Assembly: GCF_020379485.1 (NCBI RefSeq)
Contig: NW_026014897.1
Location: 1-64,000, forward strand
Reading direction: 5' to 3'
From: Brassica napus
Taxonomy: Eukaryota > Streptophyta > Magnoliopsida > Brassicales > Brassicaceae
Length of the DNA: 64,000 nucleotides
Shown here: piece by piece, positions 42,618 to 54,660 of the stretch
Layout of the letters: every line of letters starts with the position of its first letter
Position numbering within the stretch: the first letter of the stretch is position 1
Translations under genes and position numbers: made by a program
The notes under the pieces: model-generated
What the model was told of the DNA's origin: nothing
Databases searched by the model: none
Seen by the model: the letters and a program-made list of their open reading frames with translations, nothing else

Positions 42618-44032
42618 TGATATCACTCAAATTACCCTAAGGAGTGATTTTACTCTCTCAAATAAGAGATTCAATTGTAGTACTTAGGGATCGAATCCAC
42701 AGGGAGCATGGGCACACAATAAACTATAGAAATCTAGGTTAAGCTAGGCAAACAGTTTAATAAGTAGTAAATAAAACATGGTTGAACAAGGCAGTTGTTC
42801 GGTTGATTGATTGAGGTTTGTAAACAATAAGATGAAAGCGCTAGACTTAGGGATTTATCATTCAAGAGATTCAAAACTACAATTTAAGGATGCTAATGAT
42901 TTATAGATTCAATTCTAGAACTCGATATCTTATGTAAAAGACAACCAGCTCTCAGTGTGAGTCTAATATATTGAATAAGTCTTTGTTCCAGCTCCTGCAT
43001 GCGAACAAGGAATGAGCGCCGATCGATGCTATGGTATGAGCGTCGATCGATGCTATGGTATGAGCGTCGATCGATGCTATGGTATAAGCGTCGATCGACG
43101 CTGCCTTAGGCAAGCGTTATCGATCTGATCGAACAAGTTCAACTAGATTCATAGAGCAACTCTCGTATGCGCCTAGGTATGCTCCTATTATTTAGGTTCA
43201 AACAATTAGTCACACTGTCGTGCTATTCTAACTATTCCAGATCCTAGTATTACAAATCACCCTGATGTAGAGATCTATAGATAATCTAGCAATCCTAATT
43301 GATTATAAGTTTGACATTAAGCTCATGAAATCCCTAAACCTAACAAGATGAATTACTCAGACATGCAAACAATATCACAAATCATAGTCTGAATAATATA
43401 ATAGATAAGAAAGCAAATATAAAACCAATGGAGTTCCAATCAATCTCTGAAGGAGAATTGATCTTCTCTCCAACCCAAAAACAAGAATAATGAAGTAAAA
43501 AAAATGTAGCCGTCAACAATAGCTTAGAAATACATAAATAAGGTTTTAGGTCGTCCAAAGGTATTCTGGTAATTTGTGGTTTCTTCTGGGCTTCAGTCGG
43601 TCATAAAATATGCTCAGCCCACATTCTGGCATCACCGTCGATCGATGGTAAGGGTGCACCGTCGATCGACATTCCATTGGTTCCGTCGACAACTCTCTCT
43701 CGCGAGACAGACTAACCACTCCTCGGTAAAACGGGCATAACGTCTGCTACATGATGCTGATTGACCTCGAACCGGTGGAATTGGAAAGAAAACTCAAAGC
43801 TCTATCCTTTGTCAAAAGATGAGCTCAATCTAACGGTGGGAAGGTCTTCATCCATAGCTAAACATCTGACGCGTCTGTGCAGCTCTGCACTCAAAAGGCT
43901 CCAAAATCATCATATTTCTCCAGAACGTACCTGAACCTGTAAATAATCTAAATAGACTCCAAAACATAATAATTATATCTTAAAACACTTATATACCATG
44001 GCTGAAAGTGGATAAAATCCATGGTACATCAA
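42618..44032 (-). repeat. Athila-like 3' LTR (1415 bp)
   Basis: Reads TGATGTACCATGG to AGTGATATCA on minus. Longer than its partner (1261 bp), partly through the 24-bp tandem repeat at 43013-43105. Confidence 0.87.
43013..43105. repeat. 24-bp tandem repeat with GTCGATCGATGC
   Basis: Four units of GAGCGTCGATCGATGCTATG plus GTAT in the LTR, nearly identical to each other. The first unit has GCCGATCG. They are absent in this number from the partner LTR. Confidence 0.88.
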
Positions 44033-44047
44033 CTCCCCCAGACTTAC
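44033..44047 (-). promoter_or_regulatory. Athila-like polypurine tract
   Basis: AAGTCTGGGGGAGT on the minus strand, adjacent to the LTR start TGATGTACC. Confidence 0.8.
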
Positions 44048-45774
44048 CCTTTTGCTTGTCCTCAACCAAAATAGACGGGCAGTCTCTCTGAAAGAGGTTT
44101 GAAAACTGCAGGGACTCACATGATTTAAAACTTAGAATCATCACCTCTGCAATATTGCAATCCACATCTAAGAAGTCCTAATCACAAAAGCACATTATAC
44201 CATATCCTAGCTTAGCAACCAAATTTACCTAGCCAACAACTTAGTAAATAATGTCTGACATTTCCCTTTACCAACCTCATTTCGTAATATAAATAAAAGT
44301 GTAGGCTTTACCTTGGGAGTATCGATCACAGGATGCAAGGATTTTCAAACAAGTATCTGGATCTGCAGGTAAAAATTAGTTCCTATCTTTTCTCTCTACT
44401 AATTTTTCTCTTTAGTCAAAGCCTTCTTCCATTGCAGGATCATTGACCAAGATTGGACACGCTTCTATGAATCAAGCTTTAATTGTGGTTGCCACCAAGT
44501 CATGTTCACTTCTTTTTGACCTATATCCAAGAATTCATATGAATCGAACCTTGATGATCGCCGCCACCGAGTCCCGTTCAAATTCTTTTTGGTTGGAATC
44601 CCTATGAACCAAGCCTTAATGGTTGTAGCCACCAAGTCCTGTTCGGATTCCACCTAACTAACACTTATTATATATTTTATTTTTATTTTTTATTTTTATT
44701 TTTTTCTTTTTATTTTTTTTTGAAAATAAATATCTCTACCAATAAATCTAGGGTCAAAATAGAGAGAGAAAATGTGATAAATCTACACAAGATTTTACCT
44801 TCCAGACTTGTTTGAAGAATCCGATCCCATGTATACCAAGCCCCAAGACAAGCAGTTGTGTCAAGTTTAGTGTTGGAGGTCAGCTTTGGTTCCTTCAAAC
44901 AATCTCAGCAAGTGTGAATATTTGACAGGTTGATCCACTTTAGTATTTTTAGTACTATCTGCAATCAGTAAGTCTAGAATGGTGCTAAAGAGTGGTTAGA
45001 TAACAAGCAAAAATCTAATAAGTTCATTATCTCATTCTTGACTCGATAAAACATTTTAAAAACATTTTAATAAGATTTATGAATAAACTACTATCAGTAA
45101 ACTTCCCCCTAGACTTAAACTACTATGTACCCAGTGTAATTTCAGTCGGAGTTATGGTGATAACTAAATCATAAAGACTCAATGTAACAAGTTAGAACGA
45201 TATACTAGACCAGAATGGATGTCGACCGATGTAAAGGTGTTGATATCGGTCGCGCCAGGTGATGTTCTGTCGATCGACGTCGGTAGTGTTTCGTCGGTCA
45301 ATACTCACGGCAATCGTCTACTCGGATCTTTTTTTTATGACCTGCAATAAATAAAAGTCAACATAAATACTAGATTAATAAAAACCAATTAAATATTACA
45401 TAATTGTGGGTTGTCTCCCACTCAACGCTTTGTTATAGTCATTTATCTTGACTTTGGAGGTGATTTGGCTAGTAGTGTTGAAAGCTAGAACTTACTGGGA
45501 AACAAATGTCCATCTCTTCTCTGCGCCTGTTGAACCATGTACCAGTGAAGTCTCGCATTGCTTCATCTCCTCGGCGCCATTTTTCCTTCATTGTTGTAGT
45601 TGTGTTTTCCATCTTCTAGAATATATCTCCAAGTCTCTCAAGGTTGAACTGATGTCTTCTGAGTGTGGCGTAAGTGTCAGCTGAGATCTCTTCTCCCTGG
45701 TTGTGTGTATCAGACATGTCTGATGTCACCTATGGTACTAGCCGGCCTCGGTTTGTAGCATCGTCGACCGATGT
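44048..45774. other. Untranslated 3' region of the Athila-like element
   Basis: Contains three tandem units of about 60 bp (44455-44660) with GCCACCAAGTC and GTTCACTTCTTTTTG-type words, a T-rich run at 44660-44720, and GTCGATCGACGTCGG-type motifs near 45215-45300. No conserved domain. Confidence 0.55.
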
Positions 45775-47480
45775 CTATATCTGAATGTCGGTCGATTTGT
45801 TGTTGCGTTTGTCGATCGATGCTGATGCTTCTGGTCGACGGGCAATGTAACTCTGAATCTCCACTAATTCCCTCTGTAATGCTTCTATCTGAGAAGTCAA
45901 AGCACTCATGCTAAGGTCCATTGGGAAATAGATGTCATCACATCTCAAATCAAGCCTCTCTTCTGTAGTTTCCAGAGTTCTGTAGATCTCTTCAACCAAC
46001 TGATCAATCTCTGCTCTGGTGTGAAAATCTGGTTGAGACTTCATCGGGTGTGAGTTCTTTGGGTCGTCGTCGATCGATGTTGAGTAGTGTCTGTCGATCG
46101 ATGCTGGTCGATGTTTGTCGGCTGCATGCTCTGAATTTTGTCTATGTCTTGCCTCACCTCCTCCATGCATGTAGTCAACCAATTGATGCTATCATTCAGT
46201 GGATAGTAGACACCATCAAGCTTCATCTGGAAATCACCTTCATTCTTTTTTTGGGCTCCACAGACTCCATAGAACATATCATTGATCTCGTCCTTGGTGT
46301 AGATCTCTGGTACCATCTTGGTCTGTGTGAATGAGCTAGCATGTTCTGGAAGACATATGTAGCTGTGCTCATCTCTTGAAGCTCTTTCCATTAGCTTTAT
46401 GATATCATCTTTGGACACACTGATGATGTGACCATTCATATCTCTTGCATATCCTTGATCATCGATGTAGACTCCATACTCATCCTTCTCTTCCCAGTAG
46501 AATTTTATGGTTCCAAAAAGGTCAAACGCTCTTCTGTCGAATTCTGGACGTTTGTCGATCGATGGTGGGACGTCAACGTCGATCGACGGTCGAGTGTAAT
46601 GTTCATTCTTCTGCTGGAAGCGATTGTCTATGCCACCAGCTGCATCATAGAACTCTTTTGTAACCCTCTGCTGATGTGCTAGGACGGTGCGTTGTTGCAT
46701 GAAGAAATTATCTGCTCTATTAGCCATTCGAAGAATGTCTGCAATGTCCTCTCTGGATACTTGCAGTGCACGTCCATCTATTGCTTTTGCGTAGCCATCT
46801 GGGTCCCTGAAAATACCAAATTAATTCTGTGTTAGATACTGGTTATCTATTTTAGGGTTTTCGCTTATAGTGGATTTTGGTTTTGGACGGATGTCGATCG
46901 ACGGTGGAAGGCTGTTGTCGATCGACGAACGGTTGGCTCTATCGATAGGATGGCTCAAATGTGTCCTTTCTCCAGTAGCTTCTTCTCGTTGTTGATTTGA
47001 TTCATCACGTCTTTGCATGTTGAGAAGTTCCTCATATGTGAAGCCCTCATGAAGTTCATCTGCTCATGGCTCATGAATTGACGTTTCTACTGCATAGCTT
47101 TCGTGATGGTGATCATCTGCCCAACTGCCAATTGAGTAGTCTCCTTCTCCTACATGGTGGGCTCCAGTGTCGATCAATGGGTAGTAGGCAATGTCGGTCG
47201 ATGCTCGTTTTCGGCTTGTCTGATGAGGATGAGTGTCGATCGATGTTGAGACTGTTCTATCGATCGACGGCGCATTCCTTTTCCAAGAGGAATGGTGGAG
47301 AAGTCTATCATCCTCATCAAGAACGGCTTTGTACTCTACAGCTCGCTCCTTCTCATAATCTTCATCATACTCCTCCGTATGCATGGTGTGTCTGGTGTGT
47401 GCTGCTATGGTGGGGTTGTAGTAGTTGTTCTCCCAATCTTCTGGACCACTGTCGACCAATTCTTCTGGTGGGAAATGTCG
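45775..47480 (-). pseudogene. SID-rich ORF of the Athila-like element, interrupted
   Basis: One reading frame covers about 46041-47459 with only two stops (near 47066 and 46820), then shifts for 45775-46182. It is acidic and repeats SID/RST words (APSIDRTVSTSIDTHPHQ, RPSIDVDVPPSIDKRPEFDR). Between them are conserved-looking blocks: EDDRLLHHSSWKRNAPSID, DYSIGSWADDHHHESYAVE, KDEYGVYIDDQGYARDMNGH, DEHSYICLPEHASSFTQTK and PEIYTKDEINDMFYGVCGAQ. I recognise the type from hypothetical proteins of Brassica retroelements but know no function. It occupies the place of RT and integrase. Confidence 0.6.
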
Positions 47481-47671
47481 ATCGATGTTGCAGAGGGAGT
47501 TTCGATCGACGCTGAGTATTTTGTCTCGTACTCAGCTCTACAGTGGTATGCTGCGATGAGTCATGAATCATTAATACTTCTGGAGGACGTCTGTGGCTTC
47601 TTGACTGGAATAGGGTTGTAGTGGACATGAGGATCTATGAGCGTCAGGCACAACTGGTTGGTTTGTAAGTT

Positions 47672-48244
47672 TCACACTGCTCCTACTGTTGACAAGAAAG
47701 CTCTCCCAAGTAATAGAGAAGAGTTCCAGTTTAGCTTGATATCCAAGACATGGAAATCAACTGGAACTAGGGCATTACCAATCTGCACCTCTAGGCCTCT
47801 CACAATTCCTCCTGAGCTCCTCTGAGAACAATCCACAAAATTGAATAATTCCTTGGAAGGCTCCACCTGCAGACCCAGATGGTCTGCCATAACCCTAGGT
47901 AGGATGCTGACTGATGCTCCTGTGTCGCACAAGGAATGTGGGAATTCAATACCTTTCACCGTACATGGTATTGCAAATTGCCCAGGATCACTCTTCTTCT
48001 TCAGTGTAATCCTCTTTTTCATCTTTTCTCTAGCTTCACAGAATGTTCTCCTAGTGTCTTCTTCGGTCTCTCTGGTCTCTCTGAAGAACATCCACAATCT
48101 GTGGGTAAAATAAGCCTCCTCGAATGGCTTTTCTAAAGGAATCCTAAAGACTCTCTTTTGGAAACTTTCCCTTTCATTTTCATTAGCTCCCCTCTTCAGA
48201 TGTTTCGGCAGTTTTTCCTTTCTTTTCCTTAGGGTTCTTCCCAT
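47672..48244 (-). pseudogene. Athila-like aspartic protease ORF
   Basis: 190 residues, open. A basic start (MGRTLRKRKEKLPKHLKRG), then FEEAYFTHRLWMFFRETRET, then the retropepsin: FPHSLCDTGASVSILPRVMA with catalytic Asp-Thr-Gly, VDCSQRSSGGIVRGLEVQIG and VDFHVLDIKLNWNSSLLLGRAFL. It is intact as an ORF but not joined in frame to gag. Confidence 0.82.
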
Positions 48245-49386
48245 AGGAACCTATCAATTTCCATAGGATCTGCTGCATCATCTGAAGGTATCCTGATGGT
48301 CTCTGGTGGGTTATCTGAAGGTTTGGGTTTGGGCCTGAGTGCATTGAGACGTGTAACATCTATCTTTGGCATCTGTACTCGGTATGTAAGAGGTGCTCTT
48401 CGATCGATGGCGCTCTCTTTCTGTTGATCGATGACGGGGCCAGAATGTCAATCGATCGTGACGTAAACAGGGCTGGACGGATGTGGGTGTTTTTCTGCGA
48501 ACTCCTCGTGAGTCATGATCCTCACGGCATAGCAAGATGCGGTCGACTCCGTAGGTGTCATTGATCGATGCTCTGTAGAGCCGGTCGATCGATTTTGAGT
48601 GAAGTTCGTCGATCGATGTTCGAAGTCTGGTGTCGATCGACACCAATGCGATCCGCCGAAACTCATCAAACTTTCTACTTCGAAATCTCCTTCTTGCAGC
48701 TTCTCCTGCTTCACCACTTGCCAGAAATCATCATCTATGATGGCATTCACGTGGTGTTTCATCACATCATCTCCTATCCCTCTTGTTAAGCCTTCTTGCC
48801 TCTTAACTGCTTCTCCTGTCTGAACAACCTGCATCTCCAGCTTCTTCACATGAGTGCTTAAAGTCTCAAACTTTGTGTTCAGATTGGTGTAGACAGAGTC
48901 AATCTTCCCATTGAAGTCCACCGTCATGCGCTGATGTCCCTTAAGAACCCTATCAAGCATCTCTTCAAGCTTGCTTTCTTGAGTAGGTGGTGGTGGCTTC
49001 TGGTAGTAGGACTTTTCATAACCCATGTTGTTGCTGCTGTAGTTGTTGCTGTAGGGTTTCTGGTGCAGTTAACCTTGGTTGAAATTGCCCTATTTTCATA
49101 GGAATTTATGTTTCCACCCTGGTTTCCAGATCCGGTTTCCAGATCCTTGGAATCCAGTTCCACTAATGAAGTTCACATCTTCTTCTACCTCTGCTCTACC
49201 CTCTGTGTGTACAGCCTCAGCATCTTCAACCAAGCAGACCTGCTTCCTGACAAGCTTGTGAACATTGTCCAGTTTTGCCCTCACTTCATCCATCTGATCA
49301 TTCCCAAGAATGGTGGCCAATTTCTTCCTCTCAAAATCAATGTTATTGGTGCTGCTGCTGGATGCTAAGTTCTCAATAACTTTCAC
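48245..49386 (-). pseudogene. Linker and zinc-poor C-terminal Gag region
   Basis: The same frame is open at 49096-49386 (NNIDFERKKLATILGNDQMD, then VRKQVCLVEDAEAVHTEGRA) and at 48448-49026 (KPPPPTQESKLEEMLDRVLKGHQ, VDFNGKIDSVYTNLNTKFETL with heptads suggesting a coiled coil). A SID/HRST region follows (STPDFEHRSTNFTQNRSTG). Stops separate the pieces near 49095 and 48448. Confidence 0.65.
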
Positions 49387-49389
49387 TGC

Positions 49390-50033
49390 CTACTCTGGAT
49401 TCATGGTGTTGAAGTTCCCACTGCTGGAAGCATCAAGAGCCATCTGATACTGCACCGCGATGCCTTTGTAGAAAGTATTGAGCAGTTGTACTTCATTGAA
49501 TCCATGGTGTGATGTCTCTCTGATAAGACTTGAATCTGAACCAGAAGCTTCTGAATGACTCTGCAGGCTCCTGAGTGAATGTAGCAATCTTGCTCCTCAA
49601 GTCTTCAGCACGCGCCTCATCAAATAAGTTGCATAAATGCATTTTTTATGTCACTTCAGTATGTGAGAGATCCTGGTGGTAACTGCTTAAGCCAATGCGA
49701 AGCATCTCCAGCAAGTGAGTACTTGAAGAGCTTGCATAGGAGGTAGTCTTCAGAGACTCCCTTGACTTTGATAGCATATATAAGATACTTGAACCTCTCC
49801 AGATGAATGGCAGATCTGTTGGTATAGAACTGATCTGGACGGTTGTAGTCAGCCAACGTTCTGGGTCGAGCAGCCTCATCTGCAGGTAGAGTAGTGCCTG
49901 TAGCATCATTATCATACTCAGGGATTGAAGCCCCATGAGCACCTATCTTCTGGCCTGCTGCATTATGCTGACGACCTTCCTGGTCATGCAGGTCTCCCCT
50001 CTCATCACGTACAAGAATCAAAGTCGCAACCAT
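49390..50033 (-). pseudogene. Athila-like gag domain
   Basis: The ORF 49656-50033 gives ADEAARPRTLADYNRP and the Gag block AIHLERFKYLIYAIKVKGVSEDYLLCKLFKYSLAGDASHWLKQLPPG. The frame then shifts; 49390-49587 continues with HHGFNEVQLLNTFYKGIAVQ and MALDASSSGNFNTMNPE before a TAG. This is the retrotransposon Gag family of Athila/Tat elements. At least one frameshift and two stops disable it. Confidence 0.8.
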
Positions 50034-50403
50034 GTCTCGGGCTCAGTGTCGATCGATGTTCGGACTGAAGTGTCGATCGATGTCGGACAGAAGATGTCGG
50101 TCGACGGAAGATGAGTGTTTTCGGTCGATGGTGGTGAGCGAGTGTCGGTCGACGAGAGAAGTGTCTGGGTCAACGGTGGCTGACGAAAATCGAGCGCCGA
50201 ACATGTGTTGTTGTCGATCGATGAGGAACATATTTCCATGCGGATTGAACGCTCTAAGCTTGAAGGATCTGATGAGAATAACAGTTGAGTTTCCTTGTTA
50301 TTTCTGGTACTGCTGGGCATGTACCTGAAAAGCCAAGAAAAAGATTTTGTGTCAAAAAGTGGTTTTAAACTTAACAAGATTAAATCTATAAGGCGATCAA
50401 AGC

Positions 50404-50425
50404 TTCCCAGCAACGGCGCCAAATT
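50404..50425 (-). promoter_or_regulatory. Athila-like primer-binding site
   Basis: TTTGGCGCCGTTGCTGGGAA on minus, two bases from the LTR end TGATATCA. TGGCGCCGTTGCCGGGGA-type sites are typical for Athila/Tat Gypsy elements. Confidence 0.88.
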
Positions 50426-51686
50426 TGATATCACTCAAGTTACCCTAAGGAGTGAATTACTCTCTCAGGTAAGAGGTTCAGATGTAGTACTTAGGGATCA
50501 AATCCACAAGGAGCTAGGAAAACTAATAAATCTAATTAGAATTGTTAAGCTAGTTTGTTTTATGTTTTTAATGTAAAGTTGCAAGTTTTGTGAGCAAGTA
50601 ATTTCTCGATTGATTGATTTGGGGTTTTGGTGCATAAAATGAAATAGTTAGAATTAGGGTTTTTATTCAGAAAAATTGGAATTATAATCCTATAGATGCT
50701 TAACAAGTTGCATGCATGATATTATAGAGCTCAACACTTAATAACAAATCCTTAGGCTTTCGCTTTCTAGGTTTGTCTATTGACCAGTGTCGATCGATTA
50801 TTTTTTAGGAATATCGATCGATATACTTGTTGAAACGTCGACCAATTATTCAATAGGAATATTGATCGACGCGCTTGGTCAAGCGTTAATGCACGGGTTG
50901 AATATGCTCACTAAGGTTACTAGATCAGCTCTCGCTTATTCTAGCAAGTCTTAGCTCAGTTAGAATGGTTTCAGGATGAGAGGAAAGTTATCACTTAAAT
51001 CTAACAATCCTAGGACAAGTTCTAGGTAGCTAATCTAGAATCAGACATTAATGAAAATTCTAAAGATTAATATCACAACATAGCAATCTATAGTTGGGTC
51101 TAATCCCTCATAACCTATTTAAACCCTAAAATCTAACAAGAAAACTACTCAGACATGGACAAGCAATTCATAACAGCAATAAGGTATGAAAACTGCATTA
51201 GAATAATAGATAGATATTAACGGAGTTCCAATCAAAAATCTCTTTGGATCTTCTCTCCAATCTACGAAGAATCCTACAAAAACTTTACTGTGAAAATAGT
51301 AAAACAAGAAAGCACACTTTGCCTCTAACATGTTGGCAAAACTTATATAATTAGGTTAAAACTCACCAGGGGTAATCTTGTAAATTGGTGAAGACATGGG
51401 CTCTATGTTGGCTGTGACTAAACGGGCTTTCTGCGCGCTTCGCTGTAGATTGATGTCAAGATGTGGACATCGATCGATTATTCCTCTTCAATATCGACCG
51501 ATGGTCGAGCTCGATGGTCATCTCGGGTGTTTACTTCAAATATCTTCAAAATGCTCTAAAATCATCATTTTTCTTCAAATCACTCATGATCTTATAAATA
51601 TTCTAAATAGACTTTATAATATAATAATTAATAGTTATAACACTTGTAAACCATGCGTAAAAGTGGATCAAATCCATGGTATATCA
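50426..51686 (-). repeat. Athila-like 5' LTR (1261 bp)
   Basis: Reads TGATATACCATGG to GAGTGATATCA on minus. It has GTCGATCG-type motifs at 50790-50870 and 51470-51510. Confidence 0.88.
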
Positions 51687-52057
51687 GTAATATGAACGTT
51701 ACAAAGAGAAAAATGTTGTGGCTATATATAGTACAGTTCGTATCGAGAGAAAAAGAATGAAAAAGTCGAGAGAAAAAGAATGAAAAAGTCGCTAGTTTTG
51801 TATTTTATAATTTAACTGGTTTTGTATTATACTGTATGACTTAGTTGGTTTCATAATTCGTTTCCTCTCTAGTGCTTATAGTTTCACAATATGTTGGATT
51901 CCTACTTTATTGATTAATGAAACATTAATTTTGATTATTTCTTATTTACTTACCGATTTACTTCATGTTTATATAAAATTATTGATTATTTCTTCTTTAC
52001 TTTACCGATTTACTTCATGTTTATATAAAATTACGAAGGATTTTAATTTATTTTATT
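51687..52057. other. AT-rich spacer
   Basis: Two short direct repeats (AAAGTCGAGAGAAAAAGAAT at 51752 and 51770; TTACTTCATGTTTATATAAA at 51960 and 52012). No gene. Confidence 0.5.
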
Positions 52058-52087
52058 CTATTTTTTTTGTTAGCAACTAAACAAATT

Positions 52088-52600
52088 TATATAGATTCTG
52101 CAAACCAAATTGGAAACTCCGCATCTATATGGATAACAAACGACGGTTGATTTCTTGCACTGCGTACGAGACTGTCTGCCTTTGAAATATGCGTCTGTGG
52201 TATATTAATGTGCTCTGAACTATTGAAATTTTTTTTCAAGATCTTTATATCTTTCAAATAACTTGCAAATGATGGTCATTCTTCTGGTTCCGAAACCATC
52301 TTTACCAACTGAGAACAATCTGTTGCAAATGTAACAGTAAACTGTCTGAGATTCCTCATGCATTCCATTGCCTAATGAGATTTCCGAGTGAAATGGCAAC
52401 TAGCTCGCTCTTGTATTCCTTGCTCTCATTAAACCATCTAAACCTTCCAGTGTGCTATACCACCCTTGTCCCGAATAGATTTTCTAATTTTTCCATGATC
52501 CATCCGTAAAATTTTATCTACCTGGGATAGACATTACTACTACTTCTACTGGTAATCGAGTTTGATCGATTCCCTGTGTAAGTGAAATATGTGCCTCAAC
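52088..52600 (-). pseudogene. LINE RNase H-like C-terminus
   Basis: Near 52110-52200 the minus strand encodes KADSLVRSARNQPSFVIHIDAEFPIWFAESI and a stop, a typical end of plant LINE ORF2. Upstream, NESKEYKSELVAI-like sequence at about 52420 belongs to the same domain. Stops are frequent. Confidence 0.72.
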
Positions 52601-52744
52601 ACAAAGTACTGACTCCGTTTCTACTCTCTAGGATCAATATCCAAATTGCTAAATACTTTGTTGTTTCTTCCTTTCCATATGTATCATAAGATCCATGCAA
52701 ATTGATGATCCTCCAATTCCACAGAAGCCTTCTAAAATAAATGA

Positions 52745-52969
52745 TCAATGTTTGTTAAAAGTGATTGAGTGGAAAAATGTATGGATTCGATGGTATACGT
52801 GAGAGTGCCCAAACCTGAACTGCTGGTGGACATTCAAAAACAAATTATTTATGGATTCCTCAGGTGCTCCACATCGTGCACAAATTGTATCCACTTGTAT
52901 TCCTCTTGCTCTTAAATTTTTCTTAACCGCTAAATATCCTGATACTAGTTGCCATAAAAAATGGTTCAT
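52745..52969 (-). pseudogene. LINE zf-RVT domain
   Basis: MNHFLWQLVSGYLAVKKNLR and TICARCGAPEESINNLF match the plant LINE zinc-binding RT-associated domain, in which the CxxCG pair is kept. The following part is frameshifted. Confidence 0.78.
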
Positions 52970-54039
52970 CTTAGGTGGACAGCGTAGTTTCTAGCAAAAA
53001 GCCTTCAGTGGAAAAACTGAAGGACCATACTCTGGTAGCGTTCTTTTTCTATCCGGGTACACTCGTTCTACTTAAAATCCAGATTTAACCGTGTATCTCC
53101 TATTATTAGTAAAATGTCATCCATCACGATCTGCTGTCTAAATTGACTTAATGGTATACTTTCAGTTATTTTTGCATCTTGAGGATCCAGTAGAGTCTGA
53201 ATGACCTGTAAATTCCATGTTCTCAATGTTACATTGATGAGAAAATCTACTGTAAGGTTCGAGTAAAGATTTTGTTGATTTTTATTTACTGGTCTAAGGC
53301 AAGTGGATGGCAGCCAATGATCATTCCTTACTGAGAAAGATGATCATGATCTTACCCTTTTGATTAGTCATTTGCTAACGAGAGATCTAGCAGATAAAAT
53401 ATTGTGCCAGCCGTAGGACGACGAGTACGATCTAATTGGTTCCAGGGGTGATGCATTCGTGAAATACTGTCCTTTGAATACACGAGAGAATAGTGTGTTC
53501 GGTTTTTCTATCAATCTCCAAAATTGCTTCCAAAGCATAGGTGTATTAAAATTTGTGAGGTCTTTAAACCCTTAGCCTCTTTCGTCCTTAAGACTACATA
53601 GTTTATCCCATGATTTTCAGTGCATACATCTAGTGTTGCCCCCTGGACTCCACCAAAATTGTGCCACTGCACTCGTTAGCTTCTTCGTTCCCGTTTTTGG
53701 TATGCGAAAACAGGACATTACATGGTTTGGCAAAGTCGTTACCGCAGATTTTATAATCACTTCCTTTCCCCTTTTGAAGAAAAACTCGAAGGTCCATCCA
53801 TTTACTCTATTCTTTAAACGGTCTTGAATAAAAACAAAAACTTATCTTTTTGATCCTCCCAAATTTTCAGGAATTCTCGAATATGGTCTCATTTCGCCTA
53901 AATTTTGTATCCCTAAAATGTCACGTAGTTCCTGTCTGATGGACTCTTCAATCTTGTGACCGAATTGAATCAAATATTTTTCAAAATTTATCTGCTAACC
54001 CGATACAACTTCGTATTCTTTTAGAATCCTGAGAATTGT

Positions 54040-54660
54040 CTAGCATTCCTCTCTTTGTGCTTTACAAAAGAAAAGACTATTCTCTGCAAAGAGCAGATGA
54101 GAAATCGGAGGACAAGCACTTGTAACCTTTATGCCCGTCAGTTGTTTCTTTCTCTCAGGCTTTTTAATATTTGCTACCAATGCTTCTGTACACATAACAA
54201 ATAAACAAGGAGATAAGGGGTCCCCCTGTCGTAGACCCCTCGGTGGAGCTATGTGTCCCTTTCGTTGACCATTCAATAAAACTTTGTACAGTACCGAGGA
54301 AATACATTCCATCATTAGTTGGGTCCAGTGATGATTAAACGCCATCTTGGAAAGTATCTCTTGAATAAAAATCCATTTATTTCTATCATAAGCTTTACTC
54401 ATATCCGTCTTTACGGCCATAGTTTTTTCCTGGCATGATTTGTTAGTCCTCAATCCATGAAACATCTCGTGAGCTATGAGGATATTGTCAGAGATCAATC
54501 TTCCAGGCACAAATGTCGATTGTATTTCCGAAATAAGTGAGGGAAGACAAGCATTTAATTTCTGACATAATACCTTAGATATAATCTTATATCCTACTTT
54601 ACATAAGCTTGTAGTTCTGAGCTCTGTCATCCTTGTAGGTCTCTCCGTTTTAGGAATCAA
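54040..54660 (-). pseudogene. LINE reverse transcriptase core
   Basis: 206 open residues: RTTSLCKVGYKIISKVLCQK, QSTFVPGRLISDNILIAHEM, the Asp of KTDMSKAYDR, GLRQGDPLSPCLFVMCTEAL, and the catalytic box as FAENSLFF in place of the usual F/YADDS. The loss of both Asp residues of that box means the enzyme is inactive even where the frame is open. The upstream fingers region has frameshifts. Confidence 0.85.

Larger units (their letters stand above)
42618..51686 (-). mobile_element. Athila-like Gypsy element with gag-protease but no RT/integrase
   Basis: A 9.1-kb element on minus: LTRs at 50426-51686 and 42618-44032, a primer-binding site TGGCGCCGTTGCTGGG next to the first, and a polypurine tract TCTGGGGGAGT next to the second. 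Internal order: gag (near 50 kb), linker, aspartic protease (47.7-48.2 kb), then SID-rich ORF remnants where pol should be. No RT, RNase H or integrase motif is readable. Flanking 5-mers ATAGT and GTAAT do not form a TSD. Motifs of GTCGATCGATG type are scattered in LTRs and coding parts. Confidence 0.85.

Noticed and set aside
47066..47621. Plus-strand ORFs opposite the SID-rich frame (CRSM-type repeats)
   Set aside because: The palindromic GTCGATCGATG motif keeps both strands open; the minus strand has the conserved blocks and the element's direction.
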